DNA from: Theocolax elegans
Lineage: Eukaryota; Arthropoda; Insecta; Hymenoptera; Cerocephalidae
Direction: 5' to 3'
Assembly (NCBI GenBank): GCA_026168455.1
Contig: CM047431.1
Coordinates: 6,532,943 to 6,596,942, forward strand
Length of the DNA: 64,000 nucleotides
Shown here: piece by piece, positions 44,659 through 54,516 of the stretch
Position numbering within the stretch: the first letter of the stretch is position 1
Layout: each line of letters starts with the position of its first letter
Notes under the pieces: generated by a model
Database searches by the model: none
What the model was told of the DNA's origin: nothing
Seen by the model: the letters and a program-made list of their open reading frames with translations, nothing else
Made by a program: the position numbers and the translations under genes

Positions 44659-45748
44659 TATAACGGGCGCGTGTTCGAAAACTTGCGATAGCCCGTACAA
44701 CCGAAAACGACGCGATCACGTGATTACGCGAGATCGCGCAACATTGCGAAGGGCCACGAGACACCGAGTCTCGGGCAGTCCGTTACCGGCCGTCCCGCGA
44801 AAGACACTGGTGCCGAACGTGTGAGTGCGAGAGTGAGAAAGAGAGATAGAGTTCCGGCGACAAATCGCGTGTGTGTGTGGTGGCCCATCGCCTGAGTCTA
44901 AGGCCTCTCCTCCGGGTCGACCTCGAGAACTTGTACGCCTTCTTGGACCCGTGTGGAGGTTTCGTCACCGCAGTCCAGCGAGCGAACGGAAGAGCGAGCG
45001 AGTCGCCTGCGCAACTGTGCGCCGAGTGAGTCCCCCCTAAATATTCTTCGTAGTGCTGAGTTGATTCGTAACCAGTTCAGCACAGTGCAGCGAGCACTTA
45101 TTTTTCCCGCGCGTATCACCCTACACGGCCTCCTCGCGCACGCGGTAGAGTCACTAGGCAACTCGGGTTGCCGATTCGCGCGTAGCTTTCGGGTTCCGCG
45201 ACTTCACCGCGCTTTTGCGTCTGACCCCGAGATCGAAGATATTGTTTTATTATTGTTTAGTTCGTTTCTATGTAGCCCCCCCGTACGCGTGTAAATATAT
45301 GTAAATATCCCCTTTCAATCAAATATATCCTTTTGATTTAGTAACGCATTCAAGTCGCGTAGTTATTTACGAAACCCGATATTCTATTTTCCCGCTTACC
45401 CAGCCGCCTCCGCGGGCGCGTCAACAATCTCGTTGGCGCGCATTCTGAGCGGCCGAGCCTCGTGTTCCTCTACGGGCACGAGCAACCAGAAGCACTCGTC
45501 CTTCCTGTTGCTTCCTTAAGTTTACCCGAGTGCAACTCGGATTCGACGATTCTCCACGCGGCGGAGAGTCGTCATCGTTGTTAACGGCGCATCATCACCG
45601 AGGTACCGCGGTTGCACCACGGCTAAAGCCCGTGCGCGGTATCGCGACATCGCAGAACACAGCAGCGCGGCGCGAGGCCCGCGCAGGTGAGTTCTCGCCT
45701 TGAAAGCGGTGCTCGACGAGGAGCACACGCAAGAATCACCCCGTTACA
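44659..45748 (+). repeat. 5' LTR of gypsy element
   Basis: 1090 bp, starts TATAACGGGCGCG and ends CCCCGTTACA. TAACGGG/CCCGTTA are inverted termini. Both LTRs begin TA, not the usual TG. Mid-LTR text GTAAATATATGTAAATATCC and AATCAAATATATCC may include transcription or polyadenylation signals. Confidence 0.93.
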
Positions 45749-45750
45749 AC

Positions 45751-45761
45751 TGGCGCCCAAC
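45751..45761 (+). promoter_or_regulatory. primer binding site (tRNA-Lys type)
   Basis: TGGCGCCCAAC, two bases after the 5' LTR, complements the 3' end (GTTGGGCGCCA) of insect tRNA-Lys(CTT). The match ends after 11 nt. Confidence 0.8.
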
Positions 45762-47246
45762 TTCCGGTTTCGGGAAAGAATACAGGGTATTCTCTTCGTT
45801 TAAAAATTTGTTGTTTTTTTTTAATTCTCAGCGTTTGACTTATTTTGTTGAAAATAGGTCAAACTTTGTTTTTTTTTCCTTTTCTCTCTCTCGTGATTTG
45901 CTTCGTATTTGTTGCGATCGCGCATAAATTACGCATAGAAGTGCTAGTGTAATTTAATAAAACTCGCTTTATTTATCATTTTTTTTGCGACAAAATAAAT
46001 TCTAGTGCTCGATTTATTTGGTGAAATAAATCGCACTTTGTTTTTTTTTACCTTCGTTTTCGCTCGGGATAGGTCGTTTCGTTTTTTGTTTATTTTATTT
46101 ATTTCTCGCGAATAATTGTGATAGGGTGCTATCGCAATTTTGATTGATCAATATAATTATTAGAATTGTCGAATTTTGTTGGTAATTGTTTTGCGCAAAA
46201 ATAGGGTTGTTTTATAACTCGCCAACAAAAATTCGAATATTGAATTACAATAAAAATAACAATTTTCAAGCGTAATATTTCGGTACCCACGTTAAAATTT
46301 AGCTAGTCTAAATTCGTGCGTTGTTGACGCGAGGAGGCACGCGACGCGCAAATGTAAACAAAGCGCCTTGTTTACATTCTCAAACTATTGTTCAAGACAC
46401 AAAGATTGAGTTACTTTTAAAACTTATAATTTTCAAGCTATTTGAATATTATTTGCGAAATAATATTTTGAATAGCGCACGCGAAAAATTTAATTTCAAC
46501 TCGCGAATCGCAGGAAAGTGATTAGAAAATCACTTTTCTTGCCGTGGGTAGTTTGAGAAATTACCCTGCAATTCGCATTTATTTAATTTTTTTTTTCTTT
46601 CTTTTCTTCCTCTTTTTCTTAATCATTTAATTGTTTAAAATTTTTTTTATTTTTTATAAATAATTAAGTATTACCTTTTTTACACATTTGAAGTGTTTTG
46701 GAGAATTTTTCGCGTGATAATAATTTTTTTTTGGTGAAATTATTTAATCTTTTATCTTTTATTATTAAAAAAGATTTTTTTTCTTTTTGGTTGTTGTTGT
46801 TTGTGCGTGTATGTACGTACGTATATAAGACAACGGGCGCAAAATAGGATATTTTCAAACCTTTTTTTTTTAATTACATTCTTTCATTTCCTATTTTGCG
46901 CAAGTTGGTTGGAAAAATCTTTGTGTCTCGTTGTGTGTGAGCGCAAGTGTATATATATAAGCGATATATTTTATTTTTTTATTTATAATACATATTTGCG
47001 TGCGCTTTATTAATTTATATACTTATATATTTATATATGTAATATTTTAAAATTTTATATGATTTCAAATTGTAAAAACGGCTAAAGTGTGTCTTTGGAT
47101 TTTACGTTGTAAATCCGAAAGCACACTAGGTTAACGGACTGGTGTGACTGAAATAAAGCGCGCACACACAACGCTAATAAGTGCATTTATTTATAAAAAT
47201 CGGCGAGCGGTTATAAATAAAATAAATAAATAAATTAATCAGCGTA
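45762..47246 (+). other. gypsy leader (5' untranslated region)
   Basis: About 1.5 kb, T-rich, AT-rich, with GC-poor runs. No conserved ORF; the short open frames lack any family motif. Probably leader with packaging signals. Confidence 0.6.
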
Positions 47247-47776
47247 ATGGCGCAAGAGACGCTGACTTCGGTAGAGCAATGGTGCTTGGCACTGTCTGAG
47301 GATGATCTCAAGGAGAACCTCAAGGCTCTTAACCTCAACCATACGGGTTGGAGGTTATCGAAGTTAGAGCGTCTGTATAATTGGCTTCTTGGTCATTATA
47401 GCCAAGCGGATTTTGAAGAAACCGATTTGCCACCCGATGAAGCGCGCATAAAACGAGAACAATTGAGAAGCGCGTTCATCGACCAGACGTGCGCGGAAAA
47501 ATCAGGATCAACAATCCTCGAGGAGGGTGTTGATCACGATCGACCGCATCCCATTCAAATGCTGCACGATGATGAATTAATCAGAGTTGTGTATTACCAG
47601 CAGATGAGTGCTGGGGATAATGCGCAAGTACCGCAAATACAAGCGCAAAACGATGCGTCTACAAGCGCACGGGCAAATGGACTACCCACAGTAGACGCAC
47701 ACAACTCAGAAATTCAACAAACCCCGGGTATTTCGTGGCAACCGTCGGAAGAACGGCAGCACCCACAGATTCCCAT
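47247..47776 (+). pseudogene. gypsy gag, N-terminal part (interrupted by solo LTR)
   Basis: ATG at 47247 (MAQETLTSVEQWCLALS) begins gag. Residues 15-55 (LSEDDLKENLKAL, HTGWRLSKLERLYNWLL) resemble a helical SAP-like fold. A Gln/Ser-rich linker follows. At 47777 a solo LTR interrupts the frame. The sequence on the far side of the LTR resumes in the same frame at 49388, when one copy of the 4-bp target duplication is counted. The apparent end at 47810 is an artefact of translating into the LTR. This fragment has no known motif of its own beyond the gag position. Confidence 0.8.
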
Positions 47777-49383
47777 TGTCACGCTGCACTGGGGATTAGG
47801 GTGCAGGTGATGGGGGATAATAAAAATAAGGAATATATAAAATAACTTAATTTATTATCCGATGCGATTTCTATAAACTAATCTGCTTACATAAGTAACT
47901 ATCACGGGTGCCAGTCTCGTCCGTTACGCAGGCTCAAGCTCGGCTGCGATCGGCTTAGGGAGGGGGCGAATTTAGGAAGGCGAGATGCGGCTCACTGCGG
48001 ATTGCACGGGTGCAATCTATAATTTTAAAGGCACGAATTGTTAGCTGAATTGGTGCTACTCGTCCGCGACGAGTTTAATGTCGACCGACGGCGCGGTTGC
48101 GATACGCGATTGCGGGTCGAAAGCTGCTCGAATAAAGAAAAGGGGGGAGATGGGGGAAACCGCGAGAACTCGCACACACACAGTAAGGAAGCACGGGAAT
48201 TGCACAAAACGGAATAAAGGAGGCACGAGAAGTATCCACCAACCTCTGCTGCGATGCTGCTCTCGCTTAACTTTCGCTAAATAAATTTGCGCACTCGCTA
48301 CACACACTGTGGTTCGCACACCAGATCGGACGTCGTGACGCTACGGCGATCGGAAGAGCTCTGCTCTCCTCGGCGTGGTCGACGCATTGCCCGTGTGCGC
48401 GCATGCGTCGCGACGGCCCACTTGCGGTGCGTACGTGGCCTTACTCGAGTGCGGCTTGAGTAACATGGCCGCCGCATCGTCTCGAAGTGTACACCTCGTC
48501 CGTTCCCGCAACAACAATGGTGCCGTTGACGACGACGTAGCTGCTTGCCAGGTAATTATTAATTCGTTCCTTATTGTTCGCCCGTCGGCTAATAATCTCG
48601 GTAGTTACAGGGCTGCGGGAGGTGCATATCCGCGGCACGTCGATACGGGCTCATGCGTTGCCGCGTCCGATATCTCTTTCTCTCTCGCTCTTCTGGAGGC
48701 ACACGGCTTGACAGGTGCAACGGCGGGCTCGGCTGCTTGGACGGACACACGACAATATCCAGGTAAATATCCACTTGGAGGACGGCTTGCTGCTTTATTA
48801 TTAATCTGTGTGTGTGTGTGAGCACTTATAATGCTCACCTAACCTCTTCACTAGTCCTCTCCTATACACACTTATTTAAGTAAGTGTGTGCTCCCATCTG
48901 CTCCCTTACAGTGAACATTACTACATTAACTGGTGCTTACAGGTTCCCTGGATAATTGCTGGCCGACGGACTTCCTGGTTTCATTGGCTCATTCCTCTGG
49001 CTCAGGCTTCCTTGGCTTGCTGGGCACGCTGCTACCAGGTTCAGGACTTTGGGGCTCGCTGTCAACACCTCAGCATGCTGCTTCATTGGCTCTACGTCAG
49101 GGCTTATGTTTAGTTTACTTCAAGAGTACTCTATACTGCTGTGAACTCCTTCTGTGTCCTGCTCGGCTGCTCCCCTGTGTACGCTTGTTAGTGGGCTCGG
49201 TGATTTGTTATAGTGTTAAGGAGCTCGGTTATTGGGAGGGTGTTGTACTTTTATTATAGACTCTTAGGGAAATTAGGGAAATATAGGTTCGGTTAGGCTT
49301 GTATATGTGTGTGTGCTCGTACAGGGAAGGTAAGATATAGCTATTTGTCGCTGTTAATGACATGCATTATTTGCATTGTCACA
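47777..49383 (+). mobile_element. solo LTR of the long LTR family inserted in gag (TSD CCAT)
   Basis: 1607 bp beginning TGTCACGCTGCACTGGGG and ending GCATTGTCACA, flanked by CCAT at 47773-47776 and 49384-49387. Same family as 43137-44525. Contains intron-like 48552-48610 (GTAATTATTAATTCG...GTTACAG) and CAGGTAAATATCC at about 48761. Its open frames, including 48375-48821, are not conserved in the other copies. Confidence 0.85.
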
Positions 49384-49387
49384 CCAT

Positions 49388-50744
49388 GAATTATCGAGAA
49401 TTCATGAACGAATCTAACCGCAAATATGTGGAGCTGCAAAAGCAAATCGATTCGATAACGAGGTTATTCGAAAAATTTGCAAGCGCGTCGCCCGCGAGTA
49501 GTACGCGGATTGACGCGCAAGAGTTGCGCAATAACGAACTTCCGCACGGTGCAACTGGAAAAGTTGGCAATCGCGTTACTTTTCAAGATACGTACGATAT
49601 TGTCAATCTACCGCAAAGTAGCCCGATATCGGTAAATCAAACTCACCATTTGTCAGAGTCGAGTAACGTTTGGAGAGGGGGAGACCTTCTCAACCTGGGT
49701 GAGAATGTTGCAGGGAACTCGGCGCTAAATAGCGCGAGTAATAGCAACGTTACTGCGACTTCAAAGCGCGATGTTGGCCAAATCGTGCGCAAATGGGGTT
49801 TGCATTTTAACGGCGATCGAAGTCAAAGCGTCGACATGTTTTTGACGCGTGTTGAGGAATGTCGCGCGCATAGTAATCTTTCAGATAGCGAAGTATTGTC
49901 TTCGCTATCCGAATTACTTAACGGGGTAGCAGCAGTGTGGTATAGGAACCACAGACACGAATGGTCGACATGGTCCGACTTTTGCGAGGAGGCTCGCTTA
50001 ACGTACGGAATGGCAAGCGGCTACCAACAGAGGCTGGTAGCGGAAGCTAATGCGCGCACACAAGGCAAAGATGAGCCTGTGGGTGATTACATCACTTATT
50101 TGACCGGTATTATGCGCAAACAAATACCGAGACCCACGGTGGAAGCGCAATTAGATTTGTTATATCTTAACATGCTTCCTCGCTTGCGACTGCTGATCAA
50201 AAGAACAGATTTTGACAGCGTAAGAGACCTGTTGGTTATGGCAAAGAACGCCGAACTCAACCTTGAGTATGAGCGCACGTACAGGGCTCCGCCGGATCCT
50301 GAAGTGTCACTTTTGCCGGAAATGGCGTACCGCGCACCAAAGAGCGCCGTCATAGCAACCAAAGTGTCCGCTATAGTCGCTGAGGACAAAACAGCGGCGC
50401 CAACAGAGATCGCTGCACTACTCACGAAAATGAATGAGAATTTTCAGCGATTTCTAAACCAATAGAAGTCGAGCCAAATCCAAGGTAAAGGCCAAAATAA
50501 AGGCAAAAATAACTCGCCCAGACCGAAAGGCGAACAGGGTAAAGGGGGGCGCGACCAGGCCAGCAATAAGAGTGCTGAGAGCAAGAGCGCTCCTCCGGAA
50601 GGTAGAAGCGAAGAAGCGCAGAAACCTCCCCCTCGGGCACGTGAATTAAAGAAGACAAATGTTCGTTGCTTCGTGTGTGATGAGCCAGGACACTTCGCAA
50701 GAGATTGCGCGAAAAGGGCGGGAAACGAACGACGGGACGCGTAG
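49388..50744 (+). pseudogene. gypsy gag, capsid and nucleocapsid part, with TAG at 50463
   Basis: Continues gag after the LTR (MNYREFMNESNRKYVELQ). It includes a capsid-like retrotransposon-gag region: KWGLHFNGDRSQSVDMFLTR, then ELLNGVAAVWYRNHRHEW, then MASGYQQRLVAEANARTQ. A TAG codon at 50463-50465 follows FQRFLNQ. The frame stays open beyond it through a basic linker to a CCHC knuckle (CFVCDEPGHFARDC) and stops at 50742-50744. The TAG could be a nonsense mutation or, less likely, a readthrough codon. The last 40 nt overlap pol. Confidence 0.88.
50720..50726 (+). promoter_or_regulatory. -1 ribosomal frameshift slip site (G GGA AAC)
   Basis: In the gag frame the codons read GCG GGA AAC, giving the canonical heptamer X XXY YYZ. 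A -1 shift here enters the pol frame exactly (next codon from 50726), 18 nt before the gag stop. A 6-bp stem (GAGGTC 50747-50752 with GACCTC 50779-50784) lies downstream and might stimulate. G GGA AAC is an established slip site in retroviruses and luteoviruses. Confidence 0.8.
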
Positions 50745-53700
50745 ACGAGGTCTCTATGCCCCCGGTAGATTCGTGTACGACCTCTAAAATTGAAATAGAG
50801 AGCGTAGATAATACGCAATTTCCTTGTGCGAGCACTAGTGCGACTAGTGTTGCGTCGAGCGTCGACGCGTCAAAACACTCGCACCCGGAAACCTACGAGT
50901 TACCGCAAGCGTTGCGTGACACGACGATAAAGTCAACCCGAGATCCCAACGACAATGAGGACCGCTGGTGGCTCCAAGTTGACATCGGTGGTTTCCGTGT
51001 AAGGTCGCTATACGATCCAGGCGCAGCACGTACAGTTATGGGCGCGCTAGGATTACAAATTGCCAGCGCATGCGGGCGAGAGCTCCGACCGAGTAATGGT
51101 CGTGGAGCTCGCGTTGCCGATGGGCATTACACTCCCATCGCTGGTTATGTGGATCTACCTTTTACAGTAGCAGGCGTGAAAAAGGAGGTTACAGTGGCAA
51201 TTATGCCCGACCTTGATCACGACTGTTATATAGGTACAAATTTTTGTCGTTTATTTGATGCCGTGCATGACCCTAATGCTAACCTGCTTTATTTAAAACA
51301 AGCAGACCAGAGTGTTAAACTAGAAGTAGCTAGCCTTAACACTTGGGGTTTATTGCAACTATCTGCTGTTGGGCTCGCGCGAGTTGAGCAGATAGAACGC
51401 GATGAAGTGGAGCGTCTGCTCAATCGCGTTTTAACCTCTAACGACGCGAAACTCGGATGTACTTCACGGATACAGCATGAGATAGATGTAGGGTCCTCTC
51501 GCCCCGTGAAACAAAAGTATTATCCAGTTTCGCGCAAAATCGAAGAAGAAATGCATAGACAAGTATTCGATATGCTAGAACAGGGTATAATTGAACCTGC
51601 CAAGAGTGGTTGGTCAAGCCCAGTCGTGATGGTCCGCAAATCGAACGGCGCGTATCGATTTTGTGTAGACTTTCGCAAAGTAAACGCTGTCAGGAAGCCT
51701 GACGCATATCCATTGCCATACATGGATAATATACTTCGTAAATTACAAAAGTCGAAGTATATCAGTACGCTCGACCTTAGCAGCGCGTATCACCAAATAC
51801 CGCTGAAGAAAGAGTCGCGACCCTTTACAGCTTTTACTGTACCAGGGTTAGGACTGTATCAGTTCACGCGCATGCATTACGGCCTCGCATATGCGCCGGC
51901 GACCTTCCAAAGAGTCATAGACTCGATAATCACTCCTGAGTTAGAGCCGTGGTCGTTCTCATACTTAGACGACATAATAATCGCTACGGAGACGTTCGAG
52001 GAACACCTTAAAATGCTTGAGGAAGTGCTCCAGCGAATAAAAGACGCGGGTTTCACGATTAACAGGGAGAAGAGCGTCTTCTGCCGAGAGGAGGTAAGAT
52101 ACCTCGGCGTCCTTGTTAATCATGACGATTTTCGCCCAGATCCGGAGAAAATTGCACCAATCATGCAATATCCGGCCCCCAAAAATTTAAAACAGCTCCG
52201 ACGTTTCATGGGAATGTCGTCGTGGTATCGCAAATTCTTGCCGAATTTTGCGACCCTTGCAGAGCCACTTACGCAACTTACGAAGAAGGGGCGTAAATAT
52301 GAGTGGTGTGAGGAGCAGCAAAATGCTTTTGCGCAACTAAAAGCGCTTGTCGCAACAGCTCCAGTGCTTCAGCGCCCTGATTTTAATTCGCAATTCATCG
52401 TTCAAACCGACGCAAGCGATACAGGGGTGGGTGCCGTACTCTTGCAGTACGTTGACGGCGAAGAGAGAGTGCTCGAGTTCGCTAGTCGCACCATGACTCA
52501 GGCTGAACGAAACTACAGCGTAACCGAGAGGGGATGCCTCGCTGTAGTATGGGCAATAAGGAAATTTCGGCCTTACATCGAAGGCTATACCTTCCGAGTA
52601 ATTTCAGACCATAGTAGTCTCCGTTGGCTATGCAATCTGCGCAATCCGACAGGGCGCCTGTCACGATGGGCGCTAGAATTGCAAGGCCACTCCTTTACGG
52701 TGGAGCACCGAAAAGGGGCGCTTAATCACGTCCCTGATGCATTATCGAGAATGCACGAGGACAAAGCGCCAGTGATTAGCGCGATCTCATGGGCGAGCGA
52801 TACACTCGATGCATGGTATACGCGCTTACGTGATCAGATACAGCGTCAACCGCGTGATTTTCCGCGCTACAAATTAGTAGGAAAACAGCTGTATATATAC
52901 CGCCCAAGCGAGATACTCCCAGCTGAAATCGACGAGGATGATGCTTGGAAAATTGTCGTGCCAAATGAAAAACGGCAGGAAGTCATGCGAGAGTGCCATG
53001 ACGAGCCAACTTCAGGCCACTTGGGGCGCGAAAAAACATACGTGCGCGTCTCATTATATTATTTTTGGCCTAAGATGTACCGAGACGTACAAAAATACGT
53101 TAAAAATTGTCTCGTCTGTCAACAGTGCAAAGTTGAACAGCGAGCGCCCGCAGGCTTGATGGGGCGACGTGTTTTTGATCGGCCATGGCAAGTGGTTGCG
53201 GCTGATATCATGGGTCCATTTCCCCGCAGTAAACACGGAAAAGAATACATCTTAGTATTCCAAGACCTATTCACGCGGTGGATAGAGTGTGCAGCGATTC
53301 GCAAGGCGAACGCGCAAACAATACTAAAAGAACTTAAAGAGCGAGTATTCTTGCGCTATGGAGTCAGCGAGATATTTTTGTCAGATAATGGGACCGAGTT
53401 TAAAAATCGTCTCATCGACAAATATCTTGAAGAGCAAGGTGTGTTCCACACTACTACTCCTCCATATCACCCCCAGGCGAACCCTGTAGAACGCGTCAAT
53501 CGATCCCTTAAAACAATGATTAAATCATTTATCGAGGAGAATCACTCGACTTGGGACGATAAAATAAACGAGATAGTTTACGCGTATAATACCTCGGTAC
53601 ATAGCTCGACAGAAGCGAGCCCAGCGCTTTTAAATTACGGTCGACAACCAACGCCACCGTGTTTTATAAAAAGAGCGCAAGATATAGCCGCTGCAGAGCA

Positions 53701-54421
53701 AGAGCAGCAAAACGCAATCGATAAATGGAAAGCTAGGATGCAAATTCTAGCAGATGTGCGAGATACAGCCGCAGATTGTGCGAGAAACGCACAAGCGCGC
53801 CAAGCGCAATATTACGATGCCAAACACCGATCTTGCGATTATCAAATCGGAGATATGGTGTGGAAAGTAAACAGAATTCTTTCCTCAGCCGCCGAGGGCC
53901 GCGCTGCGAAATTAACGCCTAATTTTGCAGGACCATACGTAATTACCGCTCGACTGGGCGCGAACACGTATAGATTGCTGGATAATAATGGCTATATCGT
54001 GGACCTGGTGCACGTCTCACACTTAAAGCCATTTGAGACTGCACAAGAAGAAGACGACGTCGAGATCGACTATCAACCGCCGAAGGATGCGAGCGCACAA
54101 GCAGCGATGAGCGACCCGTTGCATGCGAGCGTGCAAAAGACTGCGAGCGCGCAGCAAATTGTAACTGCGGATATATCAGCGGATATATCAGACAGCGAGC
54201 GAAGCGTCAACGTGCAAACGCGTGCACGATGTTCGGGAGACGCTAATACTGTACCATCTCAAGCGAACCCTAAGCGAAGGGGAAGACCGAGGAAAAACAC
54301 GATAGTTGTAGAAAGGACCGGGAAGTCCTTACGCGCAAAAATTACGAGTAAACCGTCCGATTCGATTAAAAGAGGCCGCGGTCGTCCTAAAGGTTCGAAA
54401 AATAAAAAACGTTTCGGATAA
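50726..54421 (+). CDS. gypsy Pol polyprotein (PR-RT-RH-IN with AT-hooks)
   Basis: Open for 1238 codons counted from 50705; translated after the -1 shift at 50726, no own ATG needed. Protease LYDPGAARTVMG (D104; DPG in place of DTG/DSG). RT from VRKSNGAYRFCVDFRKVN to FSYLDDIII (Y420-D423). RNase H QTDASDTGVGAVL (D569) and VISDHSSLRWL. Integrase zinc finger HDEPTSGHLG (H765) with CLVCQQC. Catalytic triad D834 (AADIMGPF), D894 (LSDNGTEF), E929 (NPVERVNRS). GPY/F-type module FAGPYVI (about 1076). The tail has two AT-hooks, KRRGRPRK (about 1190) and KRGRGRPKG (about 1222). All catalytic residues are present and the frame is unbroken. Gag damage upstream would limit its expression. Confidence 0.95.
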   Translation, partial: RTTGRVDEVSMPPVDSCTTSKIEIESVDNTQFPCASTSATSVASSVDASKHSHPETYELPQALRDTTIKSTRDPNDNEDRWWLQVDIGGFRVRSLYDPGAARTVMGALGLQIASACGRELRPSNGRGARVADGHYTPIAGYVDLPFTVAGVKKEVTVAIMPDLDHDCYIGTNFCRLFDAVHDPNANLLYLKQADQSVKLEVASLNTWGLLQLSAVGLARVEQIERDEVERLLNRVLTSNDAKLGCTSRIQHEIDVGSSRPVKQKYYPVSRKIEEEMHRQVFDMLEQGIIEPAKSGWSSPVVMVRKSNGAYRFCVDFRKVNAVRKPDAYPLPYMDNILRKLQKSKYISTLDLSSAYHQIPLKKESRPFTAFTVPGLGLYQFTRMHYGLAYAPATFQRVIDSIITPELEPWSFSYLDDIIIATETFEEHLKMLEEVLQRIKDAGFTINREKSVFCREEVRYLGVLVNHDDFRPDPEKIAPIMQYPAPKNLKQLRRFMGMSSWYRKFLPNFATLAEPLTQLTKKGRKYEWCEEQQNAFAQLKALVATAPVLQRPDFNSQFIVQTDASDTGVGAVLLQYVDGEERVLEFASRTMTQAERNYSVTERGCLAVVWAIRKFRPYIEGYTFRVISDHSSLRWLCNLRNPTGRLSRWALELQGHSFTVEHRKGALNHVPDALSRMHEDKAPVISAISWASDTLDAWYTRLRDQIQRQPRDFPRYKLVGKQLYIYRPSEILPAEIDEDDAWKIVVPNEKRQEVMRECHDEPTSGHLGREKTYVRVSLYYFWPKMYRDVQKYVKNCLVCQQCKVEQRAPAGLMGRRVFDRPWQVVAADIMGPFPRSKHGKEYILVFQDLFTRWIECAAIRKANAQTILKELKERVFLRYGVSEIFLSDNGTEFKNRLIDKYLEEQGVFHTTTPPYHPQANPVERVNRSLKTMIKSFIEENHSTWDDKINEIVYAYNTSVHSSTEASPALLNYGRQPTPPCFIKRAQDIAAAEQEQQNAIDKWKARMQILADVRDTAADCARNAQARQAQYYDAKHRSCDYQIGDMVWKVNRILSSAAEGRAAKLTPNFAGPYVITARLGANTYRLLDNNGYIVDLVHVSHLKPFETAQEEDDVEIDYQPPKDASAQAAMSDPLHASVQKTASAQQIVTADISADISDSERSVNVQTRARCSGDANTVPSQANPKRRGRPRKNTIVVERTGKSLRAKITSKPSDSIKRGRGRPKGSKNKKRFG

Positions 54422-54469
54422 CGTAATAAACTCACCGCGAAAAACGCGAAGCGCGACTAAAAACGACCT

Positions 54470-54515
54470 CTCCTATTACTCTCCCTAACCTTCCTTTCTG
54501 TTTGTTGTGTTGTAG
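54470..54515 (+). promoter_or_regulatory. probable splice acceptor for ORF3
   Basis: A pyrimidine-rich tract (CTCTCCTATTACTCTCCC, then CTTCCTTTCTGTTTGTTG) ends in TGTAG at 54511-54515, one base before the ORF3 ATG. This position suits a subgenomic spliced mRNA, as used for env in gypsy-type elements. Confidence 0.6.
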
Positions 54516-54516
54516 T

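Noticed and set aside
46321..47013. Short frames in the gypsy leader
   Set aside because: No Kozak-like context, no motif, very T-rich; leader sequence is the simpler reading.
48375..48821. 148-codon ORF within the solo LTR (and 43276-43722 in the other copy)
   Set aside because: Not conserved between copies of the LTR; no family motif. Probably chance frames in GC-rich LTR DNA.
47247..49400. Reading the 47247 ORF and the 49362 ORF as two separate genes
   Set aside because: A solo LTR with CCAT duplications lies exactly between them and the frames match across it.
50096..50835. Minus-strand frames opposite gag/pol (50096-50425, 50422-50835, 50444-50818)
   Set aside because: Shadows of gag and pol; compositionally skewed and without motifs.
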